Shown here piece by piece: positions 1 to 8,095 of a stretch of DNA of 58,341 nucleotides. The DNA lies in NCBI RefSeq assembly GCF_029023865.1, contig NZ_CP118970.1, positions 1 through 58,341 of the forward strand. The letters are read 5' to 3'. Below the pieces are notes generated by a model. That model worked only from the letters and a program-made list of their open reading frames with translations, did not search any database and had not been told where the DNA came from. Within the stretch, counting starts at the first letter, position 1, and each line of letters begins with the position of its first letter. The position numbers and the translations under genes were made by a program. The stretch comes from Lactococcus lactis (GTDB taxonomy: Bacteria > Bacillota > Bacilli > Lactobacillales > Streptococcaceae).

Positions 1-1806
1 ATGGCTAAGAATAGAAATGAAATTCCTGAAAAATTAACTTGGGATTTGACAACAATTTATAAAACAGATAAAGAATGGGAAGCAGAGCTAACTAGAATAA
101 AAAGCGAACTTTCACTCGTTGAAGAGACAGACCCTGGTCATTTACTTGATTCAGCTGAAAGTCTTCTGACAATTACCGAAAAAATGCTATCCATTTCTCA
201 ACAAGTTGAAAAACTATATGTTTATGCTTCAATGAAAAATGATCAAGATACCAGAGAGGCTAAATATCAGGAGTATCAATCAAAAGCAACAGCCCTCTAT
301 GTGAAATTCGGAGAGGTCTATGCCTTCTATGAACCTGAATTTTTGAAAATTTCAAAAGAAGTTTATAACAAATGGTTGGGGGAGCTTCAAAAATTAAAAA
401 ACTATGACCATATGTTTGAGCGCCTTTTTGCAAAAAAAGCGCATATTCTTAGTCAAAAAGAGGAAAAGTTATTGGCTGCGGCTGGTGAAATTTTTGAAAG
501 TCCTTCAGAAACTTTTGAAATTTTTGATAATGCGGATATTAAGTTACCTATGGTCAAAAATGAATCTGATGAGATGATCCAACTCACGCATGGAAATTAC
601 TCTTCCTTAATGGAAAGTAAGAATAGGGGAGTACGAAAAGCAGCCTACAAAGCACTTTATAGTAATTATGAACAATATCAGCATACTTATGCAAAGACCT
701 TACAGACTAATGTAAAAGTCCATAATCTTAAAGCCCAAATCCGCTCTTATGATTCAGCCCGTCAAGCTGCTCTGGCTAATAATTTTGTTCCAGAAAAAGT
801 TTACGATGTTTTGATGGAGGCCATTCATCAACATTTGCCACTTTTACATCGTTATATTGAACTACGCAAGAAAATTTTAGGAATTACTGATTTAAAGATG
901 TATGATATCTATACTCCATTATCTAATTTAGATTATAAATTTAACTATGAAGATGGAGTGAAAAAAGCAGAAGAAGTTTTAGCGATATTTGGTAAAGAAT
1001 ATAAAGGAAAAGTTAAAGCAGCTTTTGAACAAAGATGGATTGATGTCGAAGAAAATATCGGAAAACGTTCGGGTGCTTATTCAGGTGGATCTTATGATAC
1101 CAATGCTTTTATGCTTCTAAATTGGCAAGAAACGTTAGATGATCTTTTTACTTTAGTTCATGAAATGGGGCACTCAATGCATAGTGCTTTCACGCGTGAA
1201 AACCAACCATATGTTTATGGGGATTATCCAATCTTTTTAGCTGAAATTGCCTCAACTACAAATGAAAATATTTTAACTGAAACTTTATTAAAGGAAAGTA
1301 AAGATGATAAGGAGCGCTTCGCCCTTTTGAACCACTGGCTTGATAGTTTCCGTGGAACTGTTTTCCGTCAGAGTCAATTTGCCGAATTTGAACAAAAAAT
1401 TCATGAAGCAGATGCTGCCGGTGAAGTGTTAACAAGTGAATACTTAAACTCACTTTATGGCGAAATAAATGAAAAATACTATAATTTAGCAGTCAAAGAA
1501 AATCCAGAAATTCAGTATGAATGGGCTAGAATTCCGCATTTTTATTATAATTTCTATGTTTTTCAATACGCAACAGGTTTTGCTGCGGCAACTTTCTTGG
1601 CTGAAAAAGTTGTTCATGGTTCAACTGAGGATCGTCAAAAATATCTTGAATATTTAAAGGCTGGTTCCTCAGCTTATCCTTTAGAAGTAATTGCCAAAGC
1701 TGGAGTTGATATGGAATCTACCGATTATTTAGATGCTGCCTTTGAGCTTTTTGAAAATCGATTGAGTGAATTAGAAAAATTAGTTGAAAAAGGAGTCCAT
1801 CTTTAA
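1..1806 (+). CDS. pepF: Oligoendopeptidase F (M3 family zinc metallopeptidase)
   Basis: Cytoplasmic zinc metallopeptidase of 601 residues that cleaves medium-length oligopeptides, here the likely partner of Opp-imported casein peptides. The M3 signature HEMGH lies at residues 387-391, with the downstream glutamate ligand expected in the IFLAEIAST segment about 25 residues later. The length matches lactococcal PepF. The ATG is the first base of the window; if the molecule is circular the ribosome-binding site AAGGAG at 58329-58334 precedes it by 8 bases. A coiA 3' end lies upstream and an O-methyltransferase 5' end downstream, so the gene still sits in its chromosomal gene order. Plasmid-borne pepF copies are known in lactococci. 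The reading frame is intact. Confidence 0.95.
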   Translation: MAKNRNEIPEKLTWDLTTIYKTDKEWEAELTRIKSELSLVEETDPGHLLDSAESLLTITEKMLSISQQVEKLYVYASMKNDQDTREAKYQEYQSKATALYVKFGEVYAFYEPEFLKISKEVYNKWLGELQKLKNYDHMFERLFAKKAHILSQKEEKLLAAAGEIFESPSETFEIFDNADIKLPMVKNESDEMIQLTHGNYSSLMESKNRGVRKAAYKALYSNYEQYQHTYAKTLQTNVKVHNLKAQIRSYDSARQAALANNFVPEKVYDVLMEAIHQHLPLLHRYIELRKKILGITDLKMYDIYTPLSNLDYKFNYEDGVKKAEEVLAIFGKEYKGKVKAAFEQRWIDVEENIGKRSGAYSGGSYDTNAFMLLNWQETLDDLFTLVHEMGHSMHSAFTRENQPYVYGDYPIFLAEIASTTNENILTETLLKESKDDKERFALLNHWLDSFRGTVFRQSQFAEFEQKIHEADAAGEVLTSEYLNSLYGEINEKYYNLAVKENPEIQYEWARIPHFYYNFYVFQYATGFAAATFLAEKVVHGSTEDRQKYLEYLKAGSSAYPLEVIAKAGVDMESTDYLDAAFELFENRLSELEKLVEKGVHL

Positions 1807-1808
1807 AA

Positions 1809-1970
1809 ATGGTTGAAACATATAAACGTACAAGTAACCCCATGATGAATCGACCAGTTGTCAAAGCAGAGTTAGTAGAATGGATGCGTTCAAGTCAAAC
1901 ACAAATAACCGGAGAACTTGCTTCATTAGCTTCTGTACCAGTTTTAACCCGACTTTTTCCCCTTGTTTAA
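1809..1970 (+). pseudogene. Truncated O-methyltransferase 5' end
   Basis: An ATG two bases after the pepF stop opens a frame beginning MVETYKRTSNPMMNRPVV, which I recognise as the start of the SAM-dependent O-methyltransferase found after pepF in lactococcal chromosomes. Recognisable sequence runs to about position 1922 (ITGELA). After that the frame enters IS981-derived DNA and stops at 1970, leaving 53 codons without any SAM-binding motif. It is non-functional, but it marks the edge of a captured chromosomal block. The identification is from memory of the family. Confidence 0.65.
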
Positions 1971-2190
1971 GTAGAAGATGATGAATTTTAGGAGCACCAT
2001 AGATTCCTCGGTTAGCATTGAAGAGTTGAGAAATTTTGAGTGACAGGTATTGTCTCCTTAATTGAGTTTTAGATGGATGTCGGTTAATCCGTTCATAATA
2101 ACTTGATTCAGGAACATCAAGGAGTTGACAGCTTAGTCTGACATTGAGTGCTAAAGTTTGTATGGTTTGAGCCATATCCGCAGCACTCAC
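1923..2190 (-). pseudogene. IS3-family OrfB, N-terminal fragment
   Basis: About 85 codons encode the HTH_21-type region of an IS981-like OrfB (LLDVPESSYYERINRHPSK, then RGIYGAPKIHHLLLKQGEK). The frame then runs into the antisense of the O-methyltransferase fragment. The integrase core with its DDE residues is absent, so the gene is dead. Confidence 0.7.
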
Positions 2191-2447
2191 TTCTTTTTCT
2201 CGGCGAATATGGTCAATACTTTTTTTAAGATGTCTCGTTCTTCCTTAACTTTAGCCAGTTGTCTTTTTAATTCTAGAAAATCAGCTTTAGAGACGGAGCT
2301 TTCATTAGATTTAGAGTAGAGGTCTATCCATTTATAAATTGTTGCAGGGGCCACGTCGTATTCTTTAGACAGCTGGGTGACGGATTGACCAGAATGATAG
2401 AAGGCGATAAGGGTTTCTTTAAATTCTTTTGAGTAGCGTTTTTGCAT
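2187..2447 (-). CDS. IS3-family transposase OrfA (helix-turn-helix subunit)
   Basis: The 86-residue protein starts MQKRYSKEFKETLIAFYHSG and holds an HTH_Tnp_1 fold (residues about 5-50) followed by a leucine-rich coiled coil (about 55-85). This is the usual layout of IS3-family OrfA proteins that bind the element ends. It overlaps the orfB frame by 4 bases, the usual arrangement for -1 programmed frameshifting to make OrfAB. Because orfB is truncated, no active transposase can come from this copy. Confidence 0.75.
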   Translation of the reverse strand: MQKRYSKEFKETLIAFYHSGQSVTQLSKEYDVAPATIYKWIDLYSKSNESSVSKADFLELKRQLAKVKEERDILKKVLTIFAEKKK

Positions 2448-2539
2448 GTTTTTGTCCTTTGTCTAAATTATACAATAGTGACTCTAAGATTTAAGGATAA
2501 CATCACTCACAACTTAGGGTTATTAATAGAGGTCAAAAT

Positions 2540-3121
2540 ATGAAAATTGGGTATGCACGTGTCAGTACTTTTGAACAAAAATTAGAATCTCAAATTGAAG
2601 TTCTGAAAGAAGCAGGAGCAGAAGAAGTTTTCCAAGAAAAGTTTACTGGAACTACAGTCGAACGTCCACAATTTAATCTAGTATTTAAAAAGTTAAAGGA
2701 TGGTGACACTTTAATTGTGACAAAGTTAGACCGATTAGCCAGGAACACTAGAGAAGTTTTAGAAATTGTTCAATCGTTATTTAATAGAGGAATTAAGGTT
2801 CATATATTAAATATTGGTCTTATTGATAATACACCTACTGGTCAGCTGATTTTTACCATCTTCAGTGCTTTTGCGCAGTTTGAACGAGACCTTATTGTAA
2901 CCAGGACTCAGGAAGGAAAAAATTTTGCTAAGCTTCATGATCCAAGTTTTAGGAAAGGGCGTCCTCAAAAATTTACCGAAGAACAAATTCAATTTGCTTA
3001 TGAGTTAAAACAGCAAGGAATGACTTACAAGATGATTGAGCGAAAAACTGGTATCAGTATTGCGACTCAAAAACGAAGATTTATAAAAGCAAAAAATCAA
3101 GCTATTGACAAAGACTATTGA
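2540..3121 (+). CDS. Serine recombinase (resolvase/invertase family)
   Basis: The 193-residue protein has the small serine recombinase layout. The N-terminal catalytic domain carries [10 protein letters not shown] with the nucleophilic serine at residue 9, [10 protein letters not shown] with the conserved arginines, and the E-helix motif FAQFERDLI. The C-terminal DNA-binding helix-turn-helix is at about residues 147-185 ([20 protein letters not shown]). Such proteins resolve plasmid multimers or transposon cointegrates. The 3' end carries the promoter of the antitoxin RNA of the adjacent Fst module. The RBS is GAGGTC at 2530-2535. No res site was confidently identified. Confidence 0.9.
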   Translation: MKIGYARVSTFEQKLESQIEVLKEAGAEEVFQEKFTGTTVERPQFNLVFKKLKDGDTLIVTKLDRLARNTREVLEIVQSLFNRGIKVHILNIGLIDNTPTGQLIFTIFSAFAQFERDLIVTRTQEGKNFAKLHDPSFRKGRPQKFTEEQIQFAYELKQQGMTYKMIERKTGISIATQKRRFIKAKNQAIDKDY

Positions 3122-3132
3122 AATGTTATAAT
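3105..3132 (+). promoter_or_regulatory. Promoter for antitoxin RNA of Fst module 1
   Basis: A strong sigma-A promoter with -35 TTGACA (3105-3110), 16-base spacer and -10 TATAAT (3127-3132) faces the toxin gene. Transcription would begin near 3139. The -35 box lies inside the last codons of the recombinase gene. Confidence 0.8.
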
Positions 3133-3138
3133 TTAGTT

Positions 3139-3204
3139 AACGAAGATTTGTGGGAGTGGTATCTCACAATAGGAACTGAGGAACTGCGAATTCCTCAGTT
3201 TTTT
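3139..3204 (+). ncRNA. Antisense antitoxin RNA (RNA II-like) of Fst module 1
   Basis: A roughly 65-nucleotide transcript is predicted between the promoter at 3105-3132 and the terminator hairpin at 3174-3204 (AACTGAGGAA/TTCCTCAGTT, then six T). Two direct repeats match the toxin gene in the same order and with the same 20-base offset: ACGAAGATTTG at 3140-3150 and 3329-3339, and TATCTCAC at 3160-3167 and 3349-3356. The RNA is therefore complementary to the toxin mRNA at its early codons and at its Shine-Dalgarno region, which is the known control logic of the par/Fst family. Confidence 0.8.
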
Positions 3205-3206
3205 GT

Positions 3207-3238
3207 ACAAAAAACGCCCAGTTCTGCGAAACTGAGCG
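3207..3238 (-). terminator. Terminator of Fst toxin mRNA, module 1
   Basis: On the minus strand the stem CGCTCAGTT/AACTGGGCG with the loop TCGCAG is followed by six T (positions 3214-3209). It lies just downstream of the toxin stop codon and back-to-back with the antitoxin RNA terminator. Confidence 0.75.
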
Positions 3239-3246
3239 AATGTGGA

Positions 3247-3348
3247 TTAATGGCGCTTACGTCGGTATTTTAACCAATCCTTGACCAGCTCAAGGATTAC
3301 TCCAACCACAATAGGAGCGACTACTGATACGAAGATTTGCAGAAGCAT
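3247..3348 (-). CDS. Fst/Ldr-type small membrane toxin (type I TA), module 1
   Basis: A 33-residue hydrophobic peptide starts MLLQIFVSVVAPIVVGVILE and ends in a charged tail KDWLKYRRKRH. One membrane helix carries the central proline-glycine pattern of the Fst family, toxins that insert into the cytoplasmic membrane when their antisense RNA decays. The RBS GGGAGGGGGTGAG lies 4-5 bases upstream on the minus strand. An extended -10 promoter (TGGTATACT, 3410-3402) lies upstream. The long leader between promoter and start codon is also typical. It probably stabilises the plasmid by killing cured cells. Confidence 0.85.
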   Translation of the reverse strand: MLLQIFVSVVAPIVVGVILELVKDWLKYRRKRH

Positions 3349-3401
3349 TATCTCACCCCCTCCCTAAGGCATTTCTGCATTGGTAAGGTACGCCACTAAA
3401 A

Positions 3402-3410
3402 AGTATACCA
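3402..3410 (-). promoter_or_regulatory. Extended -10 promoter of Fst toxin, module 1
   Basis: The minus-strand sequence TGGTATACT is an extended -10 element with TG one base before TATACT. No good -35 box is visible. It would yield a leader of about 45 nucleotides before the toxin start. Confidence 0.5.
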
Positions 3411-3528
3411 TAAAAAGGGAATAGATATGTTCGTAGTAGGAGATATCCAATTATCAAGAAAACTCCAATTTTTTGGAAAGTTAAATAATGTGTACATATT
3501 TTCGACAAACCATACATTAGAAATAATA

Positions 3529-3571
3529 AAAAAACACCGTAGAATTGTTTGATTCATACGGTGCTTTTTTT
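3529..3571. terminator. Bidirectional terminator after lacR
   Basis: The stem CACCGTA/TACGGTG (3535-3541 and 3557-3563) is flanked by an A-run on the left and a T-run on the right, so it can end transcription in either direction. On the minus strand it follows the lacR stop codon. Confidence 0.75.
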
Positions 3572-3618
3572 ATGTCTAATTATTTAAGAGTAGTCCAATA
3601 TTTTTATAAGTCATAATT

Positions 3619-4386
3619 CTAGTCCGCTTTTAAAATAGTAGTGTACTGGCTAAATTCCTCTAAGTGTTGAGGGCTAATCTGGTTATCTGTAATGATGGTA
3701 TCGAGTTGATCTAGATTGTAGAAGTTAAAGAAATCGTATCGATCGAATTTAGTACTGTCTACTAATAAGAATTTTTCTACAGCATTGTTTAGGGCAAGTT
3801 GTTGAATCACACCTTCCTTGTCACTATATGTAGCAATAGAATTATGGGTAACAGCATTTGCACTAACAAAAGCTTTGGCAAATCTCATTGCTTCTAAATT
3901 TGTCGAAGCCATTGAACCTACAAAAGCTCCAGTTATTTCTCTATATTCACCGCCAAGAAGCAATAAATCAATGGTTTCGCTATCATTTAGAATCAAGAAC
4001 ACAGGGAGACTATTTGTAATGACACGAATTTTATAACCTTTACGACCTTTCAATTCTAATGCCAGTTGTACAAGTGTAGTTCCGGGTCCAATAAAAATAG
4101 TATCGCCATCTTTGATTAAAGAGCAGGCTTTTTTAGCAATGTCAATTTTTTCTTTTGTATTTAGACTTTTCTTCTCGATATGTGTCTTTTCAAGTGGCTT
4201 TTTAGAGGAAAGCAATTGTGCACCACCATGAGTACGTGTTAAAAGTCCATCAGCTTCTAGAGCATCAAGGTCTCTACGGGCTGTCATATCGGAAATATCT
4301 AGTTCATCTATTATTTCTTTTATGGTTATGGTCCCATCAATCTTTAACATATCTAAAATTTTTTCTAATCGTCGTTTTTTGTTCAT
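3619..4386 (-). CDS. lacR: Lactose PTS repressor LacR (DeoR family)
   Basis: The 255-residue DeoR-family repressor has an N-terminal helix-turn-helix (residues about 6-58, LDMLKIDGTITIKEIIDELD, then ARRDLDALEADGLLTRTHGG) and a C-terminal DeoRC sugar-phosphate sensor domain (about 75-235, with the family motif IFIGPGTT). In lactococci LacR represses the lac operon and is released by tagatose-6-phosphate. It is divergent from lacA across a 477-base control region with two operator-like sites. The length equals that of characterised lactococcal LacR. Confidence 0.96.
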   Translation of the reverse strand: MNKKRRLEKILDMLKIDGTITIKEIIDELDISDMTARRDLDALEADGLLTRTHGGAQLLSSKKPLEKTHIEKKSLNTKEKIDIAKKACSLIKDGDTIFIGPGTTLVQLALELKGRKGYKIRVITNSLPVFLILNDSETIDLLLLGGEYREITGAFVGSMASTNLEAMRFAKAFVSANAVTHNSIATYSDKEGVIQQLALNNAVEKFLLVDSTKFDRYDFFNFYNLDQLDTIITDNQISPQHLEEFSQYTTILKAD

Positions 4387-4439
4387 ATGAAGACTTTTCT
4401 TTCATAAAGTAATTTTTTTCCAAAGATAACTCTCTTTTA

Positions 4440-4467
4440 ATTGTATCATAAAAGATAATATTTTCAA
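4440..4467 (-). promoter_or_regulatory. lacR promoter
   Basis: On the minus strand -35 TTGAAA (4467-4462) and -10 TACAAT (4445-4440) are separated by 16 bases, with TG just before the -10 box. This places the start of lacR mRNA about 45 bases upstream of its ATG. Confidence 0.6.
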
Positions 4468-4502
4468 GGTAAAACAAACAATTTCAAACAAAAACAAACG
4501 TT
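4468..4502. promoter_or_regulatory. Probable distal LacR operator (lacO2)
   Basis: A cluster of AAACAAA-like half sites (4475-4500) lies about 280-310 bases upstream of the predicted lacA transcription start and directly beside the lacR promoter. That is where the second LacR-binding region of the lactococcal lac operon was described. The assignment is by position and resemblance only. Confidence 0.5.
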
Positions 4503-4736
4503 AGATGGTGAAATAAGAACAGAGGATTGACGTATATTAGCTTAGGTCAGATTTTGTATAAGACGAAAACAAAGTAGGACCTCTTAATCAGTAAGTTATA
4601 GAAAGTAAAAGACTTTTGTAATACCTGAATAGATATTTCACGTCCATTTTGTGATGGATTAAATGAACAATAATTTAACGGTGTTATCTATTTTTTAAAA
4701 AAACAAATAAAACAAACAAAAAATTAACAAAAATAG

Positions 4737-4765
4737 TTGCTTTTTGTTTGAATGTTTGATATCAT
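4737..4765 (+). promoter_or_regulatory. lac operon promoter (upstream of lacA)
   Basis: The -35 TTGCTT (4737-4742) and -10 TATCAT (4760-4765) are separated by exactly 17 bases. The start would be near 4772, leaving a leader of about 90 nucleotides before lacA. Confidence 0.75.
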
Positions 4766-4772
4766 ATAAACA
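4753..4772. promoter_or_regulatory. LacR operator overlapping the lac promoter (lacO1)
   Basis: The imperfect palindrome TGTTTGATATCATATAAACA covers the -10 box and start point. LacR bound here would block RNA polymerase. It matches the location of lacO1 known from lactococcal lac operons. Confidence 0.7.
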
Positions 4773-4780
4773 AAGAAATG

Positions 4781-4795
4781 AGGAAAACGTTATCT
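4781..4795 (+). promoter_or_regulatory. Candidate cre (CcpA) site in the lac leader
   Basis: AGGAAAACGTTATCT fits the catabolite-responsive element consensus (WTGNAANCGNWNNCW) with one mismatch. It lies just downstream of the predicted start point, a position where CcpA would act as a roadblock. Confidence 0.6.
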
Positions 4796-4863
4796 TGAAC
4801 ATTTTGCAAAATATTTTCTACTTCTACGTAGCATTTCTTTTTAAAATTTAGGAGGTAGTCCAA

Positions 4864-5289
4864 ATGGCTATTGTTGTTGGTGCAGATCTCAAAGGTACGA
4901 GATTAAAAGATGTTGTGAAAAATTTTCTTGTAGAAGAAGGTTTTGAGGTAATTGATGTGACTAAGGACGGACAAGATTTTGTTGATGTTACCTTGGCAGT
5001 TGCCTCTGAAGTAAATAAAGATGAGCAAAACTTAGGTATTGTAATTGATGCTTATGGAGCTGGTCCATTCATGGTAGCAACTAAAATTAAAGGTATGGTT
5101 GCAGCAGAAGTTTCAGATGAACGCTCAGCTTATATGACACGTGGACATAACAATGCACGAATGATTACGGTTGGCGCTGAAATCGTCGGTGATGAGCTTG
5201 CTAAAAACATCGCTAAAGCTTTCGTCAATGGTAAATATGATGGCGGACGTCATCAAGTCCGAGTAGATATGCTTAACAAGATGTGTTAA
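4864..5289 (+). CDS. lacA: Galactose-6-phosphate isomerase subunit LacA
   Basis: LacA (141 residues) forms a heteromeric isomerase with LacB that converts galactose-6-phosphate to tagatose-6-phosphate, the first step after lactose-phosphate cleavage. The RpiB/LacAB fold is seen in [19 protein letters not shown] at the N-terminus and the [13 protein letters not shown] segment near residues 61-73. The RBS AGGAGGT (4850-4856) is strong and sets the start. It is the first gene of the operon, 16 bases before lacB. Confidence 0.96.
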   Translation: MAIVVGADLKGTRLKDVVKNFLVEEGFEVIDVTKDGQDFVDVTLAVASEVNKDEQNLGIVIDAYGAGPFMVATKIKGMVAAEVSDERSAYMTRGHNNARMITVGAEIVGDELAKNIAKAFVNGKYDGGRHQVRVDMLNKMC

Positions 5290-5305
5290 GAAAAGGAGTT
5301 AAAAA

Positions 5306-5821
5306 ATGAAAATCGCAATTGGATGTGACCACATTGTCACAGATGTAAAAATGGCAGTATCAGAATTCTTGAAATCAAAAGGACATGAGGTCCTTGATTT
5401 CGGGACATATGACCACGTACGTACTCACTACCCTATCTATGGTAAAAAAGTCGGTGAAGCAGTAGTAAGTGGTCAAGCAGACTTGGGAGTATGTATCTGT
5501 GGTACAGGTGTCGGCATTAACAATGCAGTCAATAAAGTTCCAGGTGTTCGCTCAGCGTTGGTTCGTGATATGACGTCAGCTCTATATGCTAAGGAAGAAC
5601 TTAATGCGAATGTTATCGGTTTTGGTGGAATGATTACTGGTGGTCTTCTTATGAATGACATCATTGAAGCTTTCATTGAAGCTGAGTACAAACCAACAGA
5701 AGAAAATAAAAAATTGATTGCAAAAATCGAACACGTTGAAACACATAATGCACATCAAGCAGATGGGGATTTCTTTACAGAATTCCTTGAAAAATGGGAC
5801 CGTGGTGAGTACCACGATTAA
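5306..5821 (+). CDS. lacB: Galactose-6-phosphate isomerase subunit LacB
   Basis: This 171-residue RpiB-family subunit carries the active-site pattern CICGTGVGI near residues 66-74, where the cysteine acts in proton transfer in this family, and the N-terminal [11 protein letters not shown]. It pairs with LacA. The RBS AAGGAG lies 7 bases before the ATG. Length and sequence agree with lactococcal LacB. It is followed 10 bases later by lacC. Confidence 0.96.
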   Translation: MKIAIGCDHIVTDVKMAVSEFLKSKGHEVLDFGTYDHVRTHYPIYGKKVGEAVVSGQADLGVCICGTGVGINNAVNKVPGVRSALVRDMTSALYAKEELNANVIGFGGMITGGLLMNDIIEAFIEAEYKPTEENKKLIAKIEHVETHNAHQADGDFFTEFLEKWDRGEYHD

Positions 5822-5831
5822 GGTATAACCA

Positions 5832-6764
5832 ATGATTCTGACAGTCACACTAAATCCTTCAGTAGACATCTCTTATCCTCTAGAAACATTGAAAATTGAT
5901 ACAGTGAATAGGGTGAAAGATGTTAGTAAGACAGCTGGTGGAAAAGGCTTAAATGTTACTAGAGTCTTGTATGAATCTGGTGATAAAGTTACTGCTACAG
6001 GTTTCTTAGGTGGTAAAATTGGTGAATTTATTGAAAGCGAATTAGAACAATCTCCTGTTAGTCCAGCTTTTTATAAAATCTCAGGAAACACTAGAAACTG
6101 TATTGCTATCTTACACGAGGGTAACCAAACAGAAATTTTGGAACAAGGACCAACAATTTCTCATGAAGAAGCAGAAGGCTTTCTTGACCACTATAGCAAT
6201 CTTATTAAGCAATCAGAAGTTGTCACAATTTCAGGAAGTTTGCCTTCAGGACTTCCCAACGATTATTATGAAAAACTTATCCAACTTGCTTCGGATGAAG
6301 GAGTAGCAGTCGTTTTGGATTGTTCAGGTGCACCACTTGAAACAGTTCTAAAATCGTCGGCTAAACCTACTGCCATCAAACCTAATAATGAGGAACTTTC
6401 ACAGTTGCTTGGAAAAGAAGTAACAAAAGATATTGAAGAACTCAAAGACGTTCTTAAAGAGTCACTTTTTAGTGGTATCGAATGGATAGTGGTCTCATTA
6501 GGTCGAAACGGTGCCTTTGCAAAACATGGTGATGTTTTCTATAAAGTAGATATTCCTGATATCCCAGTTGTTAATCCAGTCGGATCAGGGGACTCAACGG
6601 TAGCTGGTATTGCATCAGCTTTAAATAGTAAAAAAAGTGACGCTGACTTATTAAAACATGCGATGACATTGGGTATGTTAAATGCTCAAGAAACAATGAC
6701 AGGGCATGTGAATATGACTAATTACGAAACACTAAACTCACAAATTGGAGTAAAAGAGGTATAA
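5832..6764 (+). CDS. lacC: Tagatose-6-phosphate kinase LacC
   Basis: This 310-residue PfkB-family kinase phosphorylates tagatose-6-phosphate at C1 with ATP. The PfkB signatures are visible: [11 protein letters not shown] near residues 37-47, and [11 protein letters not shown] near residues 251-261 with the catalytic aspartate. It is cytoplasmic and sits in the operon order expected for the tagatose pathway, with only 2 bases before lacD. Confidence 0.96.
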   Translation: MILTVTLNPSVDISYPLETLKIDTVNRVKDVSKTAGGKGLNVTRVLYESGDKVTATGFLGGKIGEFIESELEQSPVSPAFYKISGNTRNCIAILHEGNQTEILEQGPTISHEEAEGFLDHYSNLIKQSEVVTISGSLPSGLPNDYYEKLIQLASDEGVAVVLDCSGAPLETVLKSSAKPTAIKPNNEELSQLLGKEVTKDIEELKDVLKESLFSGIEWIVVSLGRNGAFAKHGDVFYKVDIPDIPVVNPVGSGDSTVAGIASALNSKKSDADLLKHAMTLGMLNAQETMTGHVNMTNYETLNSQIGVKEV

Positions 6765-6766
6765 AA

Positions 6767-7747
6767 ATGGTACTTACAGAACAGAAACGCAAATCTTTGG
6801 AAAAACTTTCAGATAAAAACGGTTTTATCTCAGCTTTGGCATTTGACCAACGTGGTGCTTTGAAACGTTTGATGGCACAGTATCAAGATACAGAACCAAC
6901 TGTAGCTCAAATGGAAGAACTAAAGGTTTTGGTTGCTGATGAACTTACAAAATACGCTTCTTCAATGTTGCTTGACCCTGAATATGGACTTCCAGCAACA
7001 AAAGCATTGGATAAAGAAGCAGGTCTTCTTCTTGCCTATGAAAAAACAGGTTATGATACATCAAGTACAAAACGTTTGCCTGACTGCTTGGATGTTTGGT
7101 CTGCAAAGCGTATCAAAGAGCAAGGCGCTGATGCCGTTAAGTTCTTGCTTTACTATGATGTAGACAGCTCAGATGAACTTAACCAACAAAAACAAGCTTA
7201 TATTGAACGTGTTGGTTCTGAATGTGTCGCTGAAGATATTCCTTTCTTCTTGGAAATCCTTGCTTATGATGAAGAAATCTCAGATGCAGGTTCCGTTGAA
7301 TATGCAAAAGTGAAACCTCGCAAAGTTATTGAAGCGATGAAAGTTTTCTCTGATCCACGCTTTAACATTGATGTTCTTAAAGTAGAAGTACCAGTTAACG
7401 TTAAATATGTCGAAGGTTTTGCTGATGGTGAAGTGGTTTACAGTAAAGCTGAAGCTGCTGACTTCTTTAAAGCACAAGAAGAAGCGACTAACCTTCCATA
7501 CATCTACCTAAGTGCAGGTGTATCTGCTAAATTGTTCCAAGAAACATTGCAATTTGCTCACGACTCAGGTGCCAAGTTTAATGGGGTGCTTTGTGGACGT
7601 GCTACTTGGGCAGGATCTGTAGAACCTTACATCAAAGAAGGTGAAAAAGCAGCACGTGAATGGTTGCGTACTACTGGATTCGAAAATATTGATGAACTTA
7701 ACAAAGTTCTTGTTAAAACAGCTAGTCCATGGACTGATAAAGTATAG
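6767..7747 (+). CDS. lacD: Tagatose-1,6-bisphosphate aldolase LacD
   Basis: This 326-residue class I aldolase splits tagatose-1,6-bisphosphate into dihydroxyacetone phosphate and glyceraldehyde-3-phosphate. The Schiff-base lysine is Lys205 in [10 protein letters not shown]-terminal [17 protein letters not shown] is typical of the LacD family. It is the last catabolic gene before the PTS genes; its stop codon lies 27 bases upstream of lacF. Confidence 0.96.
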   Translation: MVLTEQKRKSLEKLSDKNGFISALAFDQRGALKRLMAQYQDTEPTVAQMEELKVLVADELTKYASSMLLDPEYGLPATKALDKEAGLLLAYEKTGYDTSSTKRLPDCLDVWSAKRIKEQGADAVKFLLYYDVDSSDELNQQKQAYIERVGSECVAEDIPFFLEILAYDEEISDAGSVEYAKVKPRKVIEAMKVFSDPRFNIDVLKVEVPVNVKYVEGFADGEVVYSKAEAADFFKAQEEATNLPYIYLSAGVSAKLFQETLQFAHDSGAKFNGVLCGRATWAGSVEPYIKEGEKAAREWLRTTGFENIDELNKVLVKTASPWTDKV

Positions 7748-7774
7748 TAAAAACATAAAACGGAGGATATTGGT

Positions 7775-8092
7775 GTGAACAGAGAAGAGATGACTCTCTT
7801 AGGGTTTGAAATTGTTGCTTATGCTGGAGATGCTCGCTCTAAGCTTTTAGAAGCGCTTAAAGCGGCTGAAAATGGTGATTTCGCTAAGGCAGATAGTCTT
7901 GTAGTAGAAGCAGGAAGCTGTATTGCAGAGGCTCACAGTTCTCAGACAGGTATGTTGGCTCGAGAAGCTTCTGGAGAGGAACTTCCATACAGTGTTACTA
8001 TGATGCATGGTCAGGATCACTTGATGACTACGATCTTATTAAAAGATGTGATTCATCACCTCATCGAACTTTATAAAAGAGGAGCAAAGTAA
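7775..8092 (+). CDS. lacF: Lactose PTS enzyme IIA (LacF), GTG start
   Basis: This 105-residue helical IIA protein accepts phosphate from HPr and passes it to LacE. The active-site histidine is His78 in MMHGQDHLM, with Asp81 in the conserved pattern. Translation begins at GTG, set by GGAGG at 7762-7766; this start gives the standard length and N-terminus [10 protein letters not shown]. The stop is 3 bases before the lacE ATG, so the two are translationally close. Confidence 0.96.
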   Translation: MNREEMTLLGFEIVAYAGDARSKLLEALKAAENGDFAKADSLVVEAGSCIAEAHSSQTGMLAREASGEELPYSVTMMHGQDHLMTTILLKDVIHHLIELYKRGAK

Positions 8093-8095
8093 TTA

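Larger units (their letters stand above)
1923..2500 (-). mobile_element. IS981-like (IS3 family) remnant
   Basis: The remnant contains the complete first reading frame and the beginning of the second frame of an IS3-family element on the minus strand. The part encoding the DDE catalytic domain is missing where the element meets the O-methyltransferase fragment near 1923. I could not define the transposase-proximal terminal repeat, so the right edge is approximate. A second fragment of the same element lies at 32010-32143. Confidence 0.7.

Noticed and set aside
2540-3121. Cell-wall proteinase genes expected on a lactose plasmid
   Set aside because: No prtP or prtM sequence was found anywhere; the neighbouring open frame is a serine recombinase.
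3427-3552. 41-codon plus-strand frame starting MFVVGDIQLSRKLQFFG
   Set aside because: Has an AAGGGA before it but ends inside the lacR terminator and matches nothing I recognise; probably chance.
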